NCBI GenBank assembly: GCA_009695205.1 | Contig: SIBK01000005.1 | Coordinates: 1-64,000 of the forward strand | DNA: 64,000 nucleotides | Source: Pedosphaera sp. | Lineage (GTDB): Bacteria > Verrucomicrobiota > Verrucomicrobiia > Limisphaerales > UBA9464 | Direction: 5' to 3' | Shown: positions 11,950-21,366 of the stretch, piece after piece | Numbering within the stretch: the stretch's first letter is position 1 | Layout: each line of letters begins with the position of its first letter | Program-made: the position numbers and the translations under genes | The notes under the pieces: model-generated | Database searches by the model: none | What the model saw: only the letters and a program-made list of their open reading frames with translations | Told to the model about the DNA's origin: nothing

Positions 11950-12831
11950 CTATCGGAGCACCGAAGTCCGTTTTCCAACCCAGAGGCTGTCCTCCTTGTT
12001 GTCAGCGGTTACCGCCATGGCGTGTCCATGCCAGGCCGCGTCCGTCTCCTTTAGGCCAGGATTATTGTACCGGGCGGACTTCCAGCGCTTGGACTCAGCG
12101 TGGGCATCGACGAACGCGTAGGTGGAGCTTCGTCCATGCTGATTTCCAGGCACATGATACGTATCCGTCGGGACATTGTTGGCGCCCAGGTGCGTTCCGT
12201 AGAATGGCTGGCAAACACTGTACGGATGGATCTCGCCAAAACTAAATATGTCCGAAGGGCTCGGGCAGTCCGAAGACTTGCGGAAGATTTGGTATTTGGT
12301 CGAATCGGGTTGTGAATTGTGCTGGGCTGTCCCAAGCCACCCGACGTACGAATTCAAGCCGTAGCTGCGAACCTGGAGCTCTTTGGTGCCACTGGCATCG
12401 ATCTTCAGCTTTTCGCCGGGGCAACGGAAACTGGCTTTCGCCATATACGGACCTAGAACTGAATACTCCTTTAAGACGAGCGCCTGGGCGGTCTTGGTGG
12501 TCATCCGGCTGCCGTCGCGTCCCGTGGTCCACAGCGCGGCCGGCGGGAGTCCAGTCGGAATCACGCCCGTCACGGGATTTGGCAAAGGCCGACCGTCATC
12601 TGCGCCATTTGGCGGAAGCGCATCAGCGAACTCGGAGGAGTACAGAGCCCCCGCGAGGCTAAGTTGTTTCAGATTATTCACGCAGGAGATCGATGTCGCC
12701 TTCTCCTTCGCCTTGGCCAGTGCCGGAAGCAACATACCAGCGAGGATCGCAATAATTGCAATCACCACGAGAAGTTCGATCAGCGTAAATCCCTGCCGGC
12801 TGGGGCACGTCGGGTTTGATGCAGCCTTCAT
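11950..12831 (-). CDS. Prepilin-type N-terminal cleavage protein (pseudopilin)
   Basis: 293 residues, a second paralogue next to 11004-11795. The N-terminus has [18 protein letters not shown], a canonical prepilin peptidase site with Glu +5 and a hydrophobic helix. Further on are [14 protein letters not shown] and the C-terminal [19 protein letters not shown], both typical of PVC pilin-like proteins. It has its own terminator downstream, so it is likely transcribed separately from the neighbouring paralogue. Confidence 0.88.
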   Translation of the reverse strand: MKAASNPTCPSRQGFTLIELLVVIAIIAILAGMLLPALAKAKEKATSISCVNNLKQLSLAGALYSSEFADALPPNGADDGRPLPNPVTGVIPTGLPPAALWTTGRDGSRMTTKTAQALVLKEYSVLGPYMAKASFRCPGEKLKIDASGTKELQVRSYGLNSYVGWLGTAQHNSQPDSTKYQIFRKSSDCPSPSDIFSFGEIHPYSVCQPFYGTHLGANNVPTDTYHVPGNQHGRSSTYAFVDAHAESKRWKSARYNNPGLKETDAAWHGHAMAVTADNKEDSLWVGKRTSVLR

Positions 12832-12885
12832 TGTGTTTAAAGTATATTTCGTGTTTGCTTCAGCAAAAGCTAGCCTGAGATCGCG

Positions 12886-13194
12886 TCAATGCAACTCGGA
12901 AAGCAACTGTTCCATTTCCAGCTGGGGATCTTGATGGTGCTGGACAATCGCCAGTTCACGAGCGCGGGTAAAAGCTGCCCGGGCCGCTTCCCGATGCCCG
13001 AGGTTCAGTGCGCATTTTCCCAAGAGGATCTGCACCACCATCCACTCCGGCTTCTTTTGGAGTGCCTCCCCGAGGTGGATCTGCGCATCGCCATAGTCGC
13101 CCCGATCGAACAATGCCTTTCCGAGGCTGAAGCGAGCAAGCTCGTTCTGTGGATGTTGTGCAACTAGGTGTCGTTGGCGTTCAAGGGGATCCAT
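12886..13194 (-). CDS. Small TPR protein
   Basis: 102 residues, almost entirely tetratricopeptide-like: RFSLGKALFDRGDYGDAQIH, LGEALQKKPEWMVVQILLGK and CALNLGHREAARAAFTRAR are about three TPR units. No signal peptide, so cytoplasmic. It starts 26 bp after the murJ stop and is probably in the same operon. Likely a protein-binding adaptor; partner unknown. Confidence 0.75.
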   Translation of the reverse strand: MDPLERQRHLVAQHPQNELARFSLGKALFDRGDYGDAQIHLGEALQKKPEWMVVQILLGKCALNLGHREAARAAFTRARELAIVQHHQDPQLEMEQLLSELH

Positions 13195-13220
13195 GGAATG
13201 TATAGGGGGCGATCGTTCTT

Positions 13221-15020
13221 TTAGATATCAACCGGCAACGGGCATCGTCGTCGGCGTAAAAGCGACCACAAGGCTCCCGCTTGAGGCAATCGAAGCCAGG
13301 AAGCGACTCCAAAGTAAACGGCGCCGGCAGCCATCATGGGCATGAAAACCACGGCCGCTCGCGCGAAAACCACCTGAATCACTGAAAACCGATGTGGAAC
13401 CCCGGGAGCAAGATGGGACGGCAGGATGAATCGTTCCACCGGAAAAATTGGCTCTAACCCGCGGTAGACAGCCACGGCAGCAACGCCCGCCAAAGCGGTG
13501 ACACCGACGACGAGTGCAGCATTTCGGGCTAAAGCCTTCAGACCGAGCTTTGGGAGGGCTCGTCGGAGCGCATAAATTAGCAGACCGGTGTTGAGCATGG
13601 CACTTAACGTGTTCGCCAAACCCAGACCTGCCTGCCGGAGCGGTGTCATCAAAATCACCACCAGGAGGAGGTTCACAACGAGGCAAACGACGCTGATTTT
13701 CATCGGAGTTCCGGTGTCTCCCAACGCGTAAAAGGATCGGGAAAGGATATTGTTCAGCGAGAAAGCAAGGAGGCCGGGCGCGAGGAACTGAAGTGCAGCC
13801 GCCGCCAACGGCGTCGCCAGCGGGTCGAAATAGCCGTACTCGAAGAGAAGTCGGATGATCGGCCGTGCCAGCACGAGCAGGAGCACCGCCGCGAGGCTGT
13901 TCAGAAAGAGCACGTGCCGAACTCCTTCTTCAAGCGTGGCGCGAAACTCGGGGAACTTCTTCTCCGCCGCGAGCCCGCTCAATTCTGTCAATAGGTACGT
14001 CGCCAGTGAAATCCCGAACACTCCCTGCGGCAATTCCATGAGTCGCACTGCGGTATTGAAGGAGGACGCAATCGAGACTCCGACATCAATTGCGAGCCAG
14101 TAGCTGATGGAGACGTTGATCTGAAAGGCGGCCACACCGATCGTCGCGGGACCCATTCGTCGAGCGACCTCGCGAACCGTGGGGTCGGTCCAGGGAGTTA
14201 CCCAGGCCGGCCGGTACCCCTCTCGCCACAGCGCCGGAAGTTGAAAGGCGCCTTGCGCAACGCCAGCCACCAGCACACCGATTGCGAGCCCAAACACCTG
14301 CGATTGGCGGCTGCTGCCAAACCATCGCTGCCCCCATCCGCTCGCCAGCACAAACACCGAGGCGATCATTACCACGTTCAGCATCGCGGCCCCCAATGCC
14401 GGCAGGAAAAATTGTCCGCGAGCATTGAGAACTCCGATGAAAACCGCCGTCGCACAGATCAAAATCACATACGGAAACATCACCCGCAGGAGACGCAGCA
14501 TCAGCTCATGACGAAGGTCGAGTTCTCCGGAAACGGGGTCCCTGGAGTTCGTCAATGCCTGCGGAATAGAATTGGACAATCGCCCTTGAACGAACGGGCC
14601 TGTCCCTTTGGCCGATTCCTTCAGCCGGTTCGAAAATACAGGGAGATCCTGCATCGCAATGGCCGTCTGCCTCGGTGAACTCCACCACAGCAGGCCTGTG
14701 ACACCGGCAATGCCGAGCACGGTTACGGCGACACAAATCATCACCACGCCGCAGAGCACGGCGTTGGTCGCGCGCCACATGCCCACAATGTCTCCGGCTC
14801 GCTCGCGTGTCTTAAAAATCGGAACAAACGCCGCCGTCAATGCCCCTTCGCCCAGGAAACGTCGGAAGAGATTCGGAATAATGAAGGCCGCATAAAAGGC
14901 ATCCGCCACCGCGGTGACGCCCATAAACCAGCTGTAAGACAATTCGCGGACGAACCCCAGAATCCGGCTGAGCAGTGTGGCCGCCGCTGCCGCACTCGAC
15001 GACTTCAACATCCGCGACAT
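13221..15020 (-). CDS. murJ: Lipid II flippase MurJ
   Basis: 599 residues, polytopic membrane protein of the MOP superfamily that flips lipid II across the inner membrane during peptidoglycan synthesis. Diagnostic N-terminus: SRILGFVRELSYSWFMG and VADAFYAAFIIPNLFRRFLG, then GALTAAFVPIF. A loop of about 60 residues between the second and third hydrophobic groups (FSNRLKESAKGTGPFVQGRL region) is an insertion relative to the compact family, which is about 510-530 residues. Later transmembrane segments include ILSRSFYALGDTGTPM, a conserved MurJ motif. It lies between a small unknown gene and a small TPR gene on the same strand. Confidence 0.93.
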   Translation of the reverse strand: MSRMLKSSSAAAAATLLSRILGFVRELSYSWFMGVTAVADAFYAAFIIPNLFRRFLGEGALTAAFVPIFKTRERAGDIVGMWRATNAVLCGVVMICVAVTVLGIAGVTGLLWWSSPRQTAIAMQDLPVFSNRLKESAKGTGPFVQGRLSNSIPQALTNSRDPVSGELDLRHELMLRLLRVMFPYVILICATAVFIGVLNARGQFFLPALGAAMLNVVMIASVFVLASGWGQRWFGSSRQSQVFGLAIGVLVAGVAQGAFQLPALWREGYRPAWVTPWTDPTVREVARRMGPATIGVAAFQINVSISYWLAIDVGVSIASSFNTAVRLMELPQGVFGISLATYLLTELSGLAAEKKFPEFRATLEEGVRHVLFLNSLAAVLLLVLARPIIRLLFEYGYFDPLATPLAAAALQFLAPGLLAFSLNNILSRSFYALGDTGTPMKISVVCLVVNLLLVVILMTPLRQAGLGLANTLSAMLNTGLLIYALRRALPKLGLKALARNAALVVGVTALAGVAAVAVYRGLEPIFPVERFILPSHLAPGVPHRFSVIQVVFARAAVVFMPMMAAGAVYFGVASWLRLPQAGALWSLLRRRRCPLPVDI

Positions 15021-15063
15021 GGTCAGAAACTACTCCGACTGCAGGAAGTGTGTCGGGTGGACT

Positions 15064-15372
15064 TCATCCGTGCGCGGCTTCCGTTTTGGTTGCCGGCTTG
15101 CGAGAGTAGGGCGAATGCAGGTTGAAATAGATTCCGCACAAGGGCTGCTCGGTTTCGGTTTGGCTCAGTATGATGGTGACATGAGAGTCGAGGGCAATCC
15201 CATGGCGCATGTTGGCACCGCGGCTCTGATAGGCCTTGATGGCCTTTTCCATCAGAGATTGAAGCGAAACCGCCGCTTCCTCCGGGATCTTCTCGAGACA
15301 GACCACATGCCGGTCGTAGGATTTCAACGCCGTCGCGATCTCATTCTTAAAACAGTCTGCCGTCAGTTCCAC
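15064..15372 (-). CDS. Hypothetical protein upstream of murJ
   Basis: 102 residues, not recognised. It is acidic to neutral with a helical first half (LQSLMEKAIKAYQSRG) and a predicted beta segment (IALDSHVTIILSQTET). No signal peptide or membrane span. It ends 43 bp before murJ on the same strand, so it is probably in that operon. Base composition looks like its neighbours and the frame is open, but there is no family evidence. Confidence 0.6.
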   Translation of the reverse strand: MELTADCFKNEIATALKSYDRHVVCLEKIPEEAAVSLQSLMEKAIKAYQSRGANMRHGIALDSHVTIILSQTETEQPLCGIYFNLHSPYSRKPATKTEAAHG

Positions 15373-15446
15373 AGCACGGACCCTAGTCCGGCCTGTTCAA
15401 TTGGTAAAGCGGGCTGATGCGCGATCAGCAGTTCAAGCGTCACCCC

Positions 15447-15470
15447 GTAGTCGCGGACGGGAGTCCGTGC
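15447..15470 (-). repeat. REP-like hairpin, GTAG family, copy 1
   Basis: GTAG at 15447-15450 is followed by T and a hairpin GCGGAC-GGGA-GTCCGT (15453-15468, one wobble pair). The same GTAG plus CGCGGAC/GTCCGCG unit occurs inverted at 56099-56116 and 58012-58029. It lies in the 190-bp gap between the divergently transcribed 15064-15372 and exosortase genes. The tetranucleotide-plus-hairpin layout is that of bacterial REP sequences. Confidence 0.6.
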
Positions 15471-15563
15471 GATTCTCTTGTATCAGCCGATGAGGCATTT
15501 TCGAAATTTCATCAACCCCCCGTGCGTGAAACACTTGAATCGAGGTGAGGTGTTGGCTACCTA

Positions 15564-17102
15564 GTGTGGATGAATCGAAGGGTGCCGACCTGGATGCCGG
15601 CGACGGGAGTTATTTTGCTGCTTTGGACCCTGCTGTTTTGGCAAGTGAGTCCGAATTGGTCGGTGCTGCCTCAGTATAATTTTGGCTGGCTGATGCCCAT
15701 CCTCGGAGCCTACCTGTGGTGGGGGCGCTGGCAAACCCGCCCGGAACCGGGACTCCGCGGATCTTCTTGGATTGCGGGCGTTTGTCTCGGGCTGATATTG
15801 CTGAGCTATGGGCCACTGCGATTGACCCAAGAGTCTAACCGAGATTGGCAGCTGGTGAGTTGGGGGCTGGCGGGGGTGGCGGTGTTGGGCAGCCTGACGG
15901 TGGTGTTCCTGGCCGGCGGCTGGCCGTGGGTCTGGCATTTCATTTTTCCCGTCATGTTTCCGCTGCTGGCGGTGCCGTGGCCGAGCAAGATCGAGCAGCC
16001 GGTCGTTCTGGGATTGATGGAATTTGTGGCGATGATCGCGTCCGAGGCGCTGACGTGGGCAGGCATTCCAGCGATTCAGGAGGGAAATGTCATTGTCACC
16101 AGCGCCGGTCCGGTGGGCGTGGATGACGCTTGTAGCGGAGTCCAATCGTTTCAGGCGTCTGTGATGATGTCTATGTTTCTGGGTGAGGTTCTGAATCTGG
16201 CGAGGGCTCCGCGGGCGGGCTTAGTCCTCTTTTCCATGAGTTGGGCATTCTTTGGCAACTTAGTTCGAACCTTGCTCCTGGGCTGGCAATCGCATGTGGG
16301 AGGGTCGAAGGCGTTGAACGCCTGGCACGATCCGGCGGGGTACATCGCAATGATGGCGTGCTATGCCGGGATCATTGGCGCTGCTCTGTGGCTTGCGCGC
16401 GGCATTGCGTCGCCAGCGTCGGCAACACCGTTGGGACGGTCGCGAAGGTTCGCAGTATTGCCGGCGTTAGCGGTGGCTGGTTGGATGGGATTTGTTGAGA
16501 TAGCGACGGAGTGGTGGTATCGGCGCGATGAGCGGGTGTCCGATAGCGCAGCCAGCTGGGGGATCGAAATTGAAAAGAAATTGCCCGGGGTAAAGATGAT
16601 CGAGCCCACCGGAGGCGAGAGAACCGTTCTCCGGTTTAACACCGCCAGTTTCGGTAATTATCGCACGGGGGATCAGGGAAAGCTTTGGCGGATCAATTCC
16701 ATGAGATGGGACAAGGGCAATCTTGCCATGTACAATGCGCGGCTGCACAACCCGAGTATCTGTCTGGTGGCAAGCGGAATGCTCCTGCGTGAGGAATATC
16801 CAGTTCGGCTATTCAAGGTTGCCGACGTCGAGATTCCCGTTCGATGTTTTCTCTTCGAAAAATCCCAGGCGCGTGTGTTCAGTTTTTATGGTTTTTGGGA
16901 AGGCTTCGGTGAGCAAGCAAAGCGGGGGGAAAAGGTCGTAACCAAGCAATGGACGGTGTCCGAACGGCTAGAACTTGTGCGCCAAGGCTGGCGGCCGAAG
17001 GGGCTCCAAGTGGTCAGTGCAAGCGTCGTTGGGCACAATCAACTGGACGAAGCCGCGGGGGAATTTCAAACCATTTTGGATCAAGTGAGCGTTAAACCGT
17101 AG
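15564..17102 (+). CDS. Exosortase with C-terminal EpsI-like domain
   Basis: 512 residues. The N-terminal ~290 residues are a polytopic exosortase/archaeosortase transpeptidase; these cut PEP-CTERM-type sorting signals. Catalytic residues are visible: Cys190 in VDDACSGVQS, Arg235 in GNLVRTLLL and His255 in AWHDPAGY. After a final membrane segment (~residue 305) comes a soluble domain with KLPGVKMIEPTGGERTVLRF, LHNPSICLVASG and PVRCFLFEKSQARVFSFYG, resembling the EpsI/DUF3485 domain found in exopolysaccharide-linked exosortases. Start GTG 15564 or ATG 15570. No sorting-signal substrate is encoded nearby. Confidence 0.88.
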   Translation: MWMNRRVPTWMPATGVILLLWTLLFWQVSPNWSVLPQYNFGWLMPILGAYLWWGRWQTRPEPGLRGSSWIAGVCLGLILLSYGPLRLTQESNRDWQLVSWGLAGVAVLGSLTVVFLAGGWPWVWHFIFPVMFPLLAVPWPSKIEQPVVLGLMEFVAMIASEALTWAGIPAIQEGNVIVTSAGPVGVDDACSGVQSFQASVMMSMFLGEVLNLARAPRAGLVLFSMSWAFFGNLVRTLLLGWQSHVGGSKALNAWHDPAGYIAMMACYAGIIGAALWLARGIASPASATPLGRSRRFAVLPALAVAGWMGFVEIATEWWYRRDERVSDSAASWGIEIEKKLPGVKMIEPTGGERTVLRFNTASFGNYRTGDQGKLWRINSMRWDKGNLAMYNARLHNPSICLVASGMLLREEYPVRLFKVADVEIPVRCFLFEKSQARVFSFYGFWEGFGEQAKRGEKVVTKQWTVSERLELVRQGWRPKGLQVVSASVVGHNQLDEAAGEFQTILDQVSVKP

Positions 17103-17186
17103 AAACATTCTCCGGACAGGGTTGATGGCTGTCTTTGCACTGCCTTGTGGGCTCTTTCGCGACGATTTTAGCAGCTCCGATTGGAA

Positions 17187-18305
17187 TCAGAGGGACGCGA
17201 GGATTTGATCCAGATTGACATGTCGGGCTACCAGGTCGCGGACGATGTTGATCTTGCCCGTGTCCCCAGGGCGTATTTTTACGATCAAATCATGAACCTT
17301 GGATGCAACTCCATAGCTGTCGTCGCGCGCGGACAGAACAGGGAAGGGAACTTGGCGCAGTTGTTCGAGGACACTGTTCGCCGGAAGCAGGTCATCGGAG
17401 AGGACGAGCCCTGCAAGGCAGTTGGGCTTTTCGCGCGCGTGAGCCGCCACGGCGAGCAGGAGATCGTCGCGGTCTCCCGGGGTGACAAACAGGACCCCGG
17501 AGTTGAGCAATTGCAGCGCCCGGCTGGGGGCCATGGCCCCGAGCACGAAGCGATCCATGATGTTATTGCCCTGAGTGGTGTGATTGAGAAGGTCGGCCTT
17601 GAGCTCCTCGTGGATCAGGTTGAGCGTCGGGCTGGAGAGCATCGGTTGGTAAGGAATGACGCCGAGAAGCGGCAGCCCCTGGCGCTTGAGGCCGCGGCCG
17701 ACGAACTCTCGGATGTAGTCCATTTTCTCTGGGAGAACCTTGTTTACAATGACCCCGATCACCTCGGTTCCCTCCTTTTTGAAGAGAGCATGATTGATCG
17801 CGACTTCGTCCACCGGTTTTCCGATGCCACCCTGAGTAACGATCACAACGCGTGCATTGAGCAAACGCGCCACGGCAGCATTCGAGAGATCAAACACCGA
17901 GCCGACTCCGGCGTGACCCGTTCCCTCGCACAGCACGAAATCCTTTTCCCACGCCACGCGGTCGAAAGCCTTTTGGATACGGGCGACGAGTGCTTCGTAG
18001 TTTAAGGTCTGTAAATAGCGGCGCGTGAAATCCGGTTCCACTGCGATAGGGTTCATTGCTCCGAGTGGGCAATTGAGCCGGAAGATTTGGTCCATGAGCA
18101 CCGAGTCTTCGTCAATCTTCTGTTCATCGATTTCCACGAATCGCTGTCCCACCGGCTTGATGTATCCCACGCGGCCGTAGCGCTGTTGCAGGGCACTCAA
18201 GAGGCCGAGGGAGGTCGTGGTCTTGCCGTCGTTTTGACGCGTAGCCGCAATAAAGACGCGCGGGGTATTCGCGTTTTGCAGTAGGAACGAGGATAGCGCG
18301 CTCAT
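17187..18305 (-). CDS. BioD-like P-loop/DRTGG protein (N-terminal half of long phosphotransacetylases)
   Basis: 372 residues. The N-terminus RVFIAATRQNDGKTTTSLGL is a dethiobiotin-synthetase-like P-loop (~residues 16-35), followed by GYIKPVGQR and FVLCEGTGHAGVGSVFDLSN. The second half (NNIMDRFVLGAMAPSRALQ, VTPGDRDDLLLAVAAHA) is a DRTGG-type regulatory domain. In large Pta enzymes these two domains precede the catalytic domain. Here they are a separate gene that overlaps pta (start at 18305, pta stop at 18302) by 4 bp. Probable role: regulatory partner of Pta (inference). Confidence 0.85.
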   Translation of the reverse strand: MSALSSFLLQNANTPRVFIAATRQNDGKTTTSLGLLSALQQRYGRVGYIKPVGQRFVEIDEQKIDEDSVLMDQIFRLNCPLGAMNPIAVEPDFTRRYLQTLNYEALVARIQKAFDRVAWEKDFVLCEGTGHAGVGSVFDLSNAAVARLLNARVVIVTQGGIGKPVDEVAINHALFKKEGTEVIGVIVNKVLPEKMDYIREFVGRGLKRQGLPLLGVIPYQPMLSSPTLNLIHEELKADLLNHTTQGNNIMDRFVLGAMAPSRALQLLNSGVLFVTPGDRDDLLLAVAAHAREKPNCLAGLVLSDDLLPANSVLEQLRQVPFPVLSARDDSYGVASKVHDLIVKIRPGDTGKINIVRDLVARHVNLDQILASL

Positions 18306-19387
18306 CGGTGATCTCCTGGGAGGTTCCGGCCGGTGCCGGAATACAGTGTTTCGTAGTCGATGCTCTGCAATCCTACCAAAGCCGCGACGCCGAGAATATC
18401 GTGCGGGCTTGAACCCCGGGACACATCGGCAGCCGGCCGGTCAAGTCCGAGTAGCAACTGCCCATAAGCATTGGCGCGGGCAATGTGCTGAATGAGCTTG
18501 CTGGCGATATTCCCAGAATTGAGGTCAGGGAAGATCAGGACATTGGCCCGGCCGGCGACTTTGCTCTCGGGCACCTTGCGCGCGGCGATTTCGGGGATTA
18601 GTGCGGCGTCTACCTGCAGTTCGCCATCGAAGTCCGCATCCAATCCCGCCGTTTGGGCCTTTTGAGCGGCGAGGGCGGTGGCTGCCTGGACTTTGCCAAT
18701 GCTGGGATGAGTGGCACTGCCCTTGGTGGAATAGGACAGTAAGGCGACTCGCGGCCGGGCGCCCGTGAGTTGCCGAGAAAGCCGCGCTGTCGATACGGCG
18801 ATGTCCGCCAGCTGATCAACGGTAGGATCCGGAATTACGCCGCAATCCCCCATGAACAGCACACCCCGTTCGCCAAACCGGGTGTCCTCCACCTCCATCA
18901 CCATGCAACTCGAAGCGGTGGTTGCCTGCGGAGCAACCTTGATGATCTGGAATAATGGACGAAGGACGCCTCCGGAACTTTCATTGGTGCCGGAAACCAA
19001 CCCATCGGCCTGGCGCATCGCCACCATCATGGCCCCAAAATAGTTTAGATTGCAGAGCGTCTTCCGTGCTTCGTCGGCATTCACGCCTTTGGCCCGGCGG
19101 AGCATCTCGAATCGTTTGACGAAACTGTCCAGCTCCGGGCTCTCTGCCGGATTAATGATCCGCAGGCCATCGAGCGAGACGTTCAGGGCGGCTGCGGCCG
19201 CCTTCACCGCAGTGCGGTCGCCTAGCAAAATTGGCGCGCCTAGGCGGAGCGAGTAAAACTGACGGGCCGCTTGCAATACGCGAGGCTCGGTTCCTTCCGG
19301 AAAAACAATCCGTTTCGGATGGCGCTGTAACTTTTCGATGACACTTCCGATAAAACGCATGGGGCGATTTAGCCCAGCGTCACGCAA
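18302..19387 (-). CDS. pta: Phosphate acetyltransferase
   Basis: 361 residues, the catalytic domain only. Interconverts acetyl-CoA and acetyl phosphate. Motifs: RIVFPEGTEPRVLQAA, DGLVSGTNES, GVLFMGDCGVIPDPTV, VALLSYSTKGSATHP and VAGRANVLIFPDLNSGNIA, all conserved in PTA_PTB enzymes. Length fits the short Pta class (~330 residues). A start at codon 10 (MRFIGSVIEKL) is also possible. It is the first gene of a two-gene unit with the BioD-like protein. No acetate kinase gene is in the window. Confidence 0.93.
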   Translation of the reverse strand: MRDAGLNRPMRFIGSVIEKLQRHPKRIVFPEGTEPRVLQAARQFYSLRLGAPILLGDRTAVKAAAAALNVSLDGLRIINPAESPELDSFVKRFEMLRRAKGVNADEARKTLCNLNYFGAMMVAMRQADGLVSGTNESSGGVLRPLFQIIKVAPQATTASSCMVMEVEDTRFGERGVLFMGDCGVIPDPTVDQLADIAVSTARLSRQLTGARPRVALLSYSTKGSATHPSIGKVQAATALAAQKAQTAGLDADFDGELQVDAALIPEIAARKVPESKVAGRANVLIFPDLNSGNIASKLIQHIARANAYGQLLLGLDRPAADVSRGSSPHDILGVAALVGLQSIDYETLYSGTGRNLPGDHR

Positions 19388-19575
19388 AGAGCAACCTTGG
19401 CGACGTGCAGTGCACCACGATCGTCGCTACGCTCCTAGCTCACCGGCTCCTCGATCCGAATCTTCGGGCTTGTGAATTCAGCGGCCGAGAGACGCGGTCG
19501 TGAAACGCCTGCTGCTCCCCCGGGATTCGAAATTTTTCATTGCCTCAGGGTGGGTGGATCCGGTGAGGATGAGGA

Positions 19576-20586
19576 ATGCGACATTCTGTGATGGTATTGG
19601 TTGTGTTGACCTCGTTGCGGTTGGCGGCAGGCTCGGTGGAGGAGATGACGGTTTGTGCCGGTAACCTCCTGGCGGCACTGACGCCGGAGCAAAAGACGAA
19701 GGCAGTCTTCCAGTGGACGGACGCGGAACGGTTCAACTGGCATTTCATTCCGAAGGAACGAAAAGGGCTCACGCTAAAGGACATGTCTTCAGCCCAGAAA
19801 CACCTCGCCTACGGGTTGATGAGCACGAGCCTCGGCGCGCGCGGATTTCAGAAGGCGACAACCATCATGAGTCTGGAGCAGGTGCTGCAGGATATCGAAG
19901 GACCCCAGCGTCGGTTTCCGCGGGATCCGGAGTTGTACCATTTTTCAATCTTTGGACTTCCGAGCACAAACGGGACGTGGGGCTGGAGGGTGGAAGGCCA
20001 CCACCTTTCGTTCAACCATACGATTATCGACGGACACCTCGCCGCCGGCACACCGTCCTTTCTGGGAGCCAATCCGGCCGAGATCCGATCCGGTCCGAGA
20101 GCCGGATTGCGTGTCCTCGGCGCCGAGGAAGACCTCGCCCGCCAACTCGTACTCTCGCTTACGGATGAGCAGCGCAAGAGTGCCATTGTTGATACCAAGG
20201 CGCCCGACGACATTCTGACCGTAGCGAATCGGAAGGCGTTGCTGCAGGATGATCGGGGGCTGGAGATCAGTAAGATGATATCCAGCCAGCAACTGATCGT
20301 GGACAAGATTCTTGCGGAATACGTGGGTCGGTTGCGGGGAAATCTTGCCGATCCAGTTCTGCTTCGGATTGGCCGGCAGTCGGGCGAGAAGCTCGTTTTC
20401 GCGTGGGCTGGCGGAACGAAGAAAGGCGACAAACACTATTACCGGATCAAGGGCAGTTCGTTTCTTCTGGAGTACGACAACACCCAAAATGACGGCAACC
20501 ACGTGCACGCCGTGTGGCGGGACTTAAACAACGATTTCGGTGAAGATGTTCTGGCCGCGCACCTGAAGGCAGAGCACGGGAAGTGA
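19576..20586 (+). CDS. DUF3500 family secreted protein
   Basis: 336 residues with an N-terminal hydrophobic signal (MRHSVMVLVVLTSLRLAAG). Family features: LTPEQKTKAVFQWTDAERFN, WHFIPKERKGLTLKDMS, GLMSTSLGARGFQKA, then GTWGWRVEGHHLSFNHTII and a C-terminal HYYRIKGSSFLLEYDNTQ followed by HVHAVWRDLNNDFG. This is the DUF3500 family. Biochemical activity is not established as far as I know. It stands alone and converges with the peroxiredoxin gene with a 24-bp gap. Confidence 0.85.
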   Translation: MRHSVMVLVVLTSLRLAAGSVEEMTVCAGNLLAALTPEQKTKAVFQWTDAERFNWHFIPKERKGLTLKDMSSAQKHLAYGLMSTSLGARGFQKATTIMSLEQVLQDIEGPQRRFPRDPELYHFSIFGLPSTNGTWGWRVEGHHLSFNHTIIDGHLAAGTPSFLGANPAEIRSGPRAGLRVLGAEEDLARQLVLSLTDEQRKSAIVDTKAPDDILTVANRKALLQDDRGLEISKMISSQQLIVDKILAEYVGRLRGNLADPVLLRIGRQSGEKLVFAWAGGTKKGDKHYYRIKGSSFLLEYDNTQNDGNHVHAVWRDLNNDFGEDVLAAHLKAEHGK

Positions 20587-20610
20587 TTCCGCCTCCGGTG
20601 GGAATTCCCA

Positions 20611-21246
20611 TCACCGACCCGGCTGCGGTGTGTAACGGAGGTACGGTTTCACCTGCCTCGAACCTTTTGGAAACAGGGCGGGAATCTCAGCATCCTTCAC
20701 CGCGGTGGTGATGATGCAGTCCTGGCCGTTCTCCCAGTTGGCCGGGGTGGCCACCTTGAACCGGGCGGTCAACTGCAAGGAATCGATCACTCGCAGGATT
20801 TCGCGGAAATTCCGTCCGGTGGCCGCCGGGTAGGTGAGGGTAAGCTTGATCCGAAGATCGGGCCCGATGACGAATACAGAGCGCACCGTGAATGTCGTGT
20901 CGGCATTCGGGTGGATCATGTCGTACAGCGTCGCCACGGTGCGGTTTGGATCAGCAATGATCGGAAAATTCATGGTACATCCCTGAGTCTCATTGATGTC
21001 CCCGATCCAGCCGACGTGCGAGGCGAGCGGATCCACGCTGACCGCAATACACTTCACACCCCGCTTTTCGAACTCTCCCTTCATGTTTGCGACGGCACCT
21101 AGTTCGGTTGTGCACACCGGCGTGAAATCAGCGGGATGCGAGAACAGGATACCCCAGCTTTTCCCCAACCATTGGTGAAAATCGATGCGGCCGTCGGTGG
21201 TCTCCGCCGTGAAATTTGGTGCCTCGTCGCCCAATCGCAGTGCCAT
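20611..21246 (-). CDS. 1-Cys peroxiredoxin (Prx6 type)
   Basis: 211 residues. Reduces peroxides using the peroxidatic Cys45 in HPADFTPVCTTELG; the threonine three residues before the Cys and Arg further on complete the site. The C-terminal dimerisation arm (RVIDSLQLTARFKVATPANW, then DCIITTAVKDAEIPALFPKG) is the Prx6 hallmark, and no resolving cysteine is apparent. Cytoplasmic, as no signal is present. A purine-rich stretch AAGGAAAAAATCC precedes the start. Confidence 0.93.
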   Translation of the reverse strand: MALRLGDEAPNFTAETTDGRIDFHQWLGKSWGILFSHPADFTPVCTTELGAVANMKGEFEKRGVKCIAVSVDPLASHVGWIGDINETQGCTMNFPIIADPNRTVATLYDMIHPNADTTFTVRSVFVIGPDLRIKLTLTYPAATGRNFREILRVIDSLQLTARFKVATPANWENGQDCIITTAVKDAEIPALFPKGSRQVKPYLRYTPQPGR

Positions 21247-21366
21247 AGGATTTTTTCCTTCGTGAATTCAATGCCGGGTCGGATCACGCCGGGACGCCCG
21301 ACTCCGTCCCGGCGCGCTGAAACTAGCGGTCCGCTCCGCCGAGGAAAAGAGGCAAGTTGCGAATTG

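Noticed and set aside
17181..18005. A 274-codon open frame on the plus strand
   Set aside because: It is antisense to the BioD-like/DRTGG gene, whose motifs are clear; no family signal in the plus frame.
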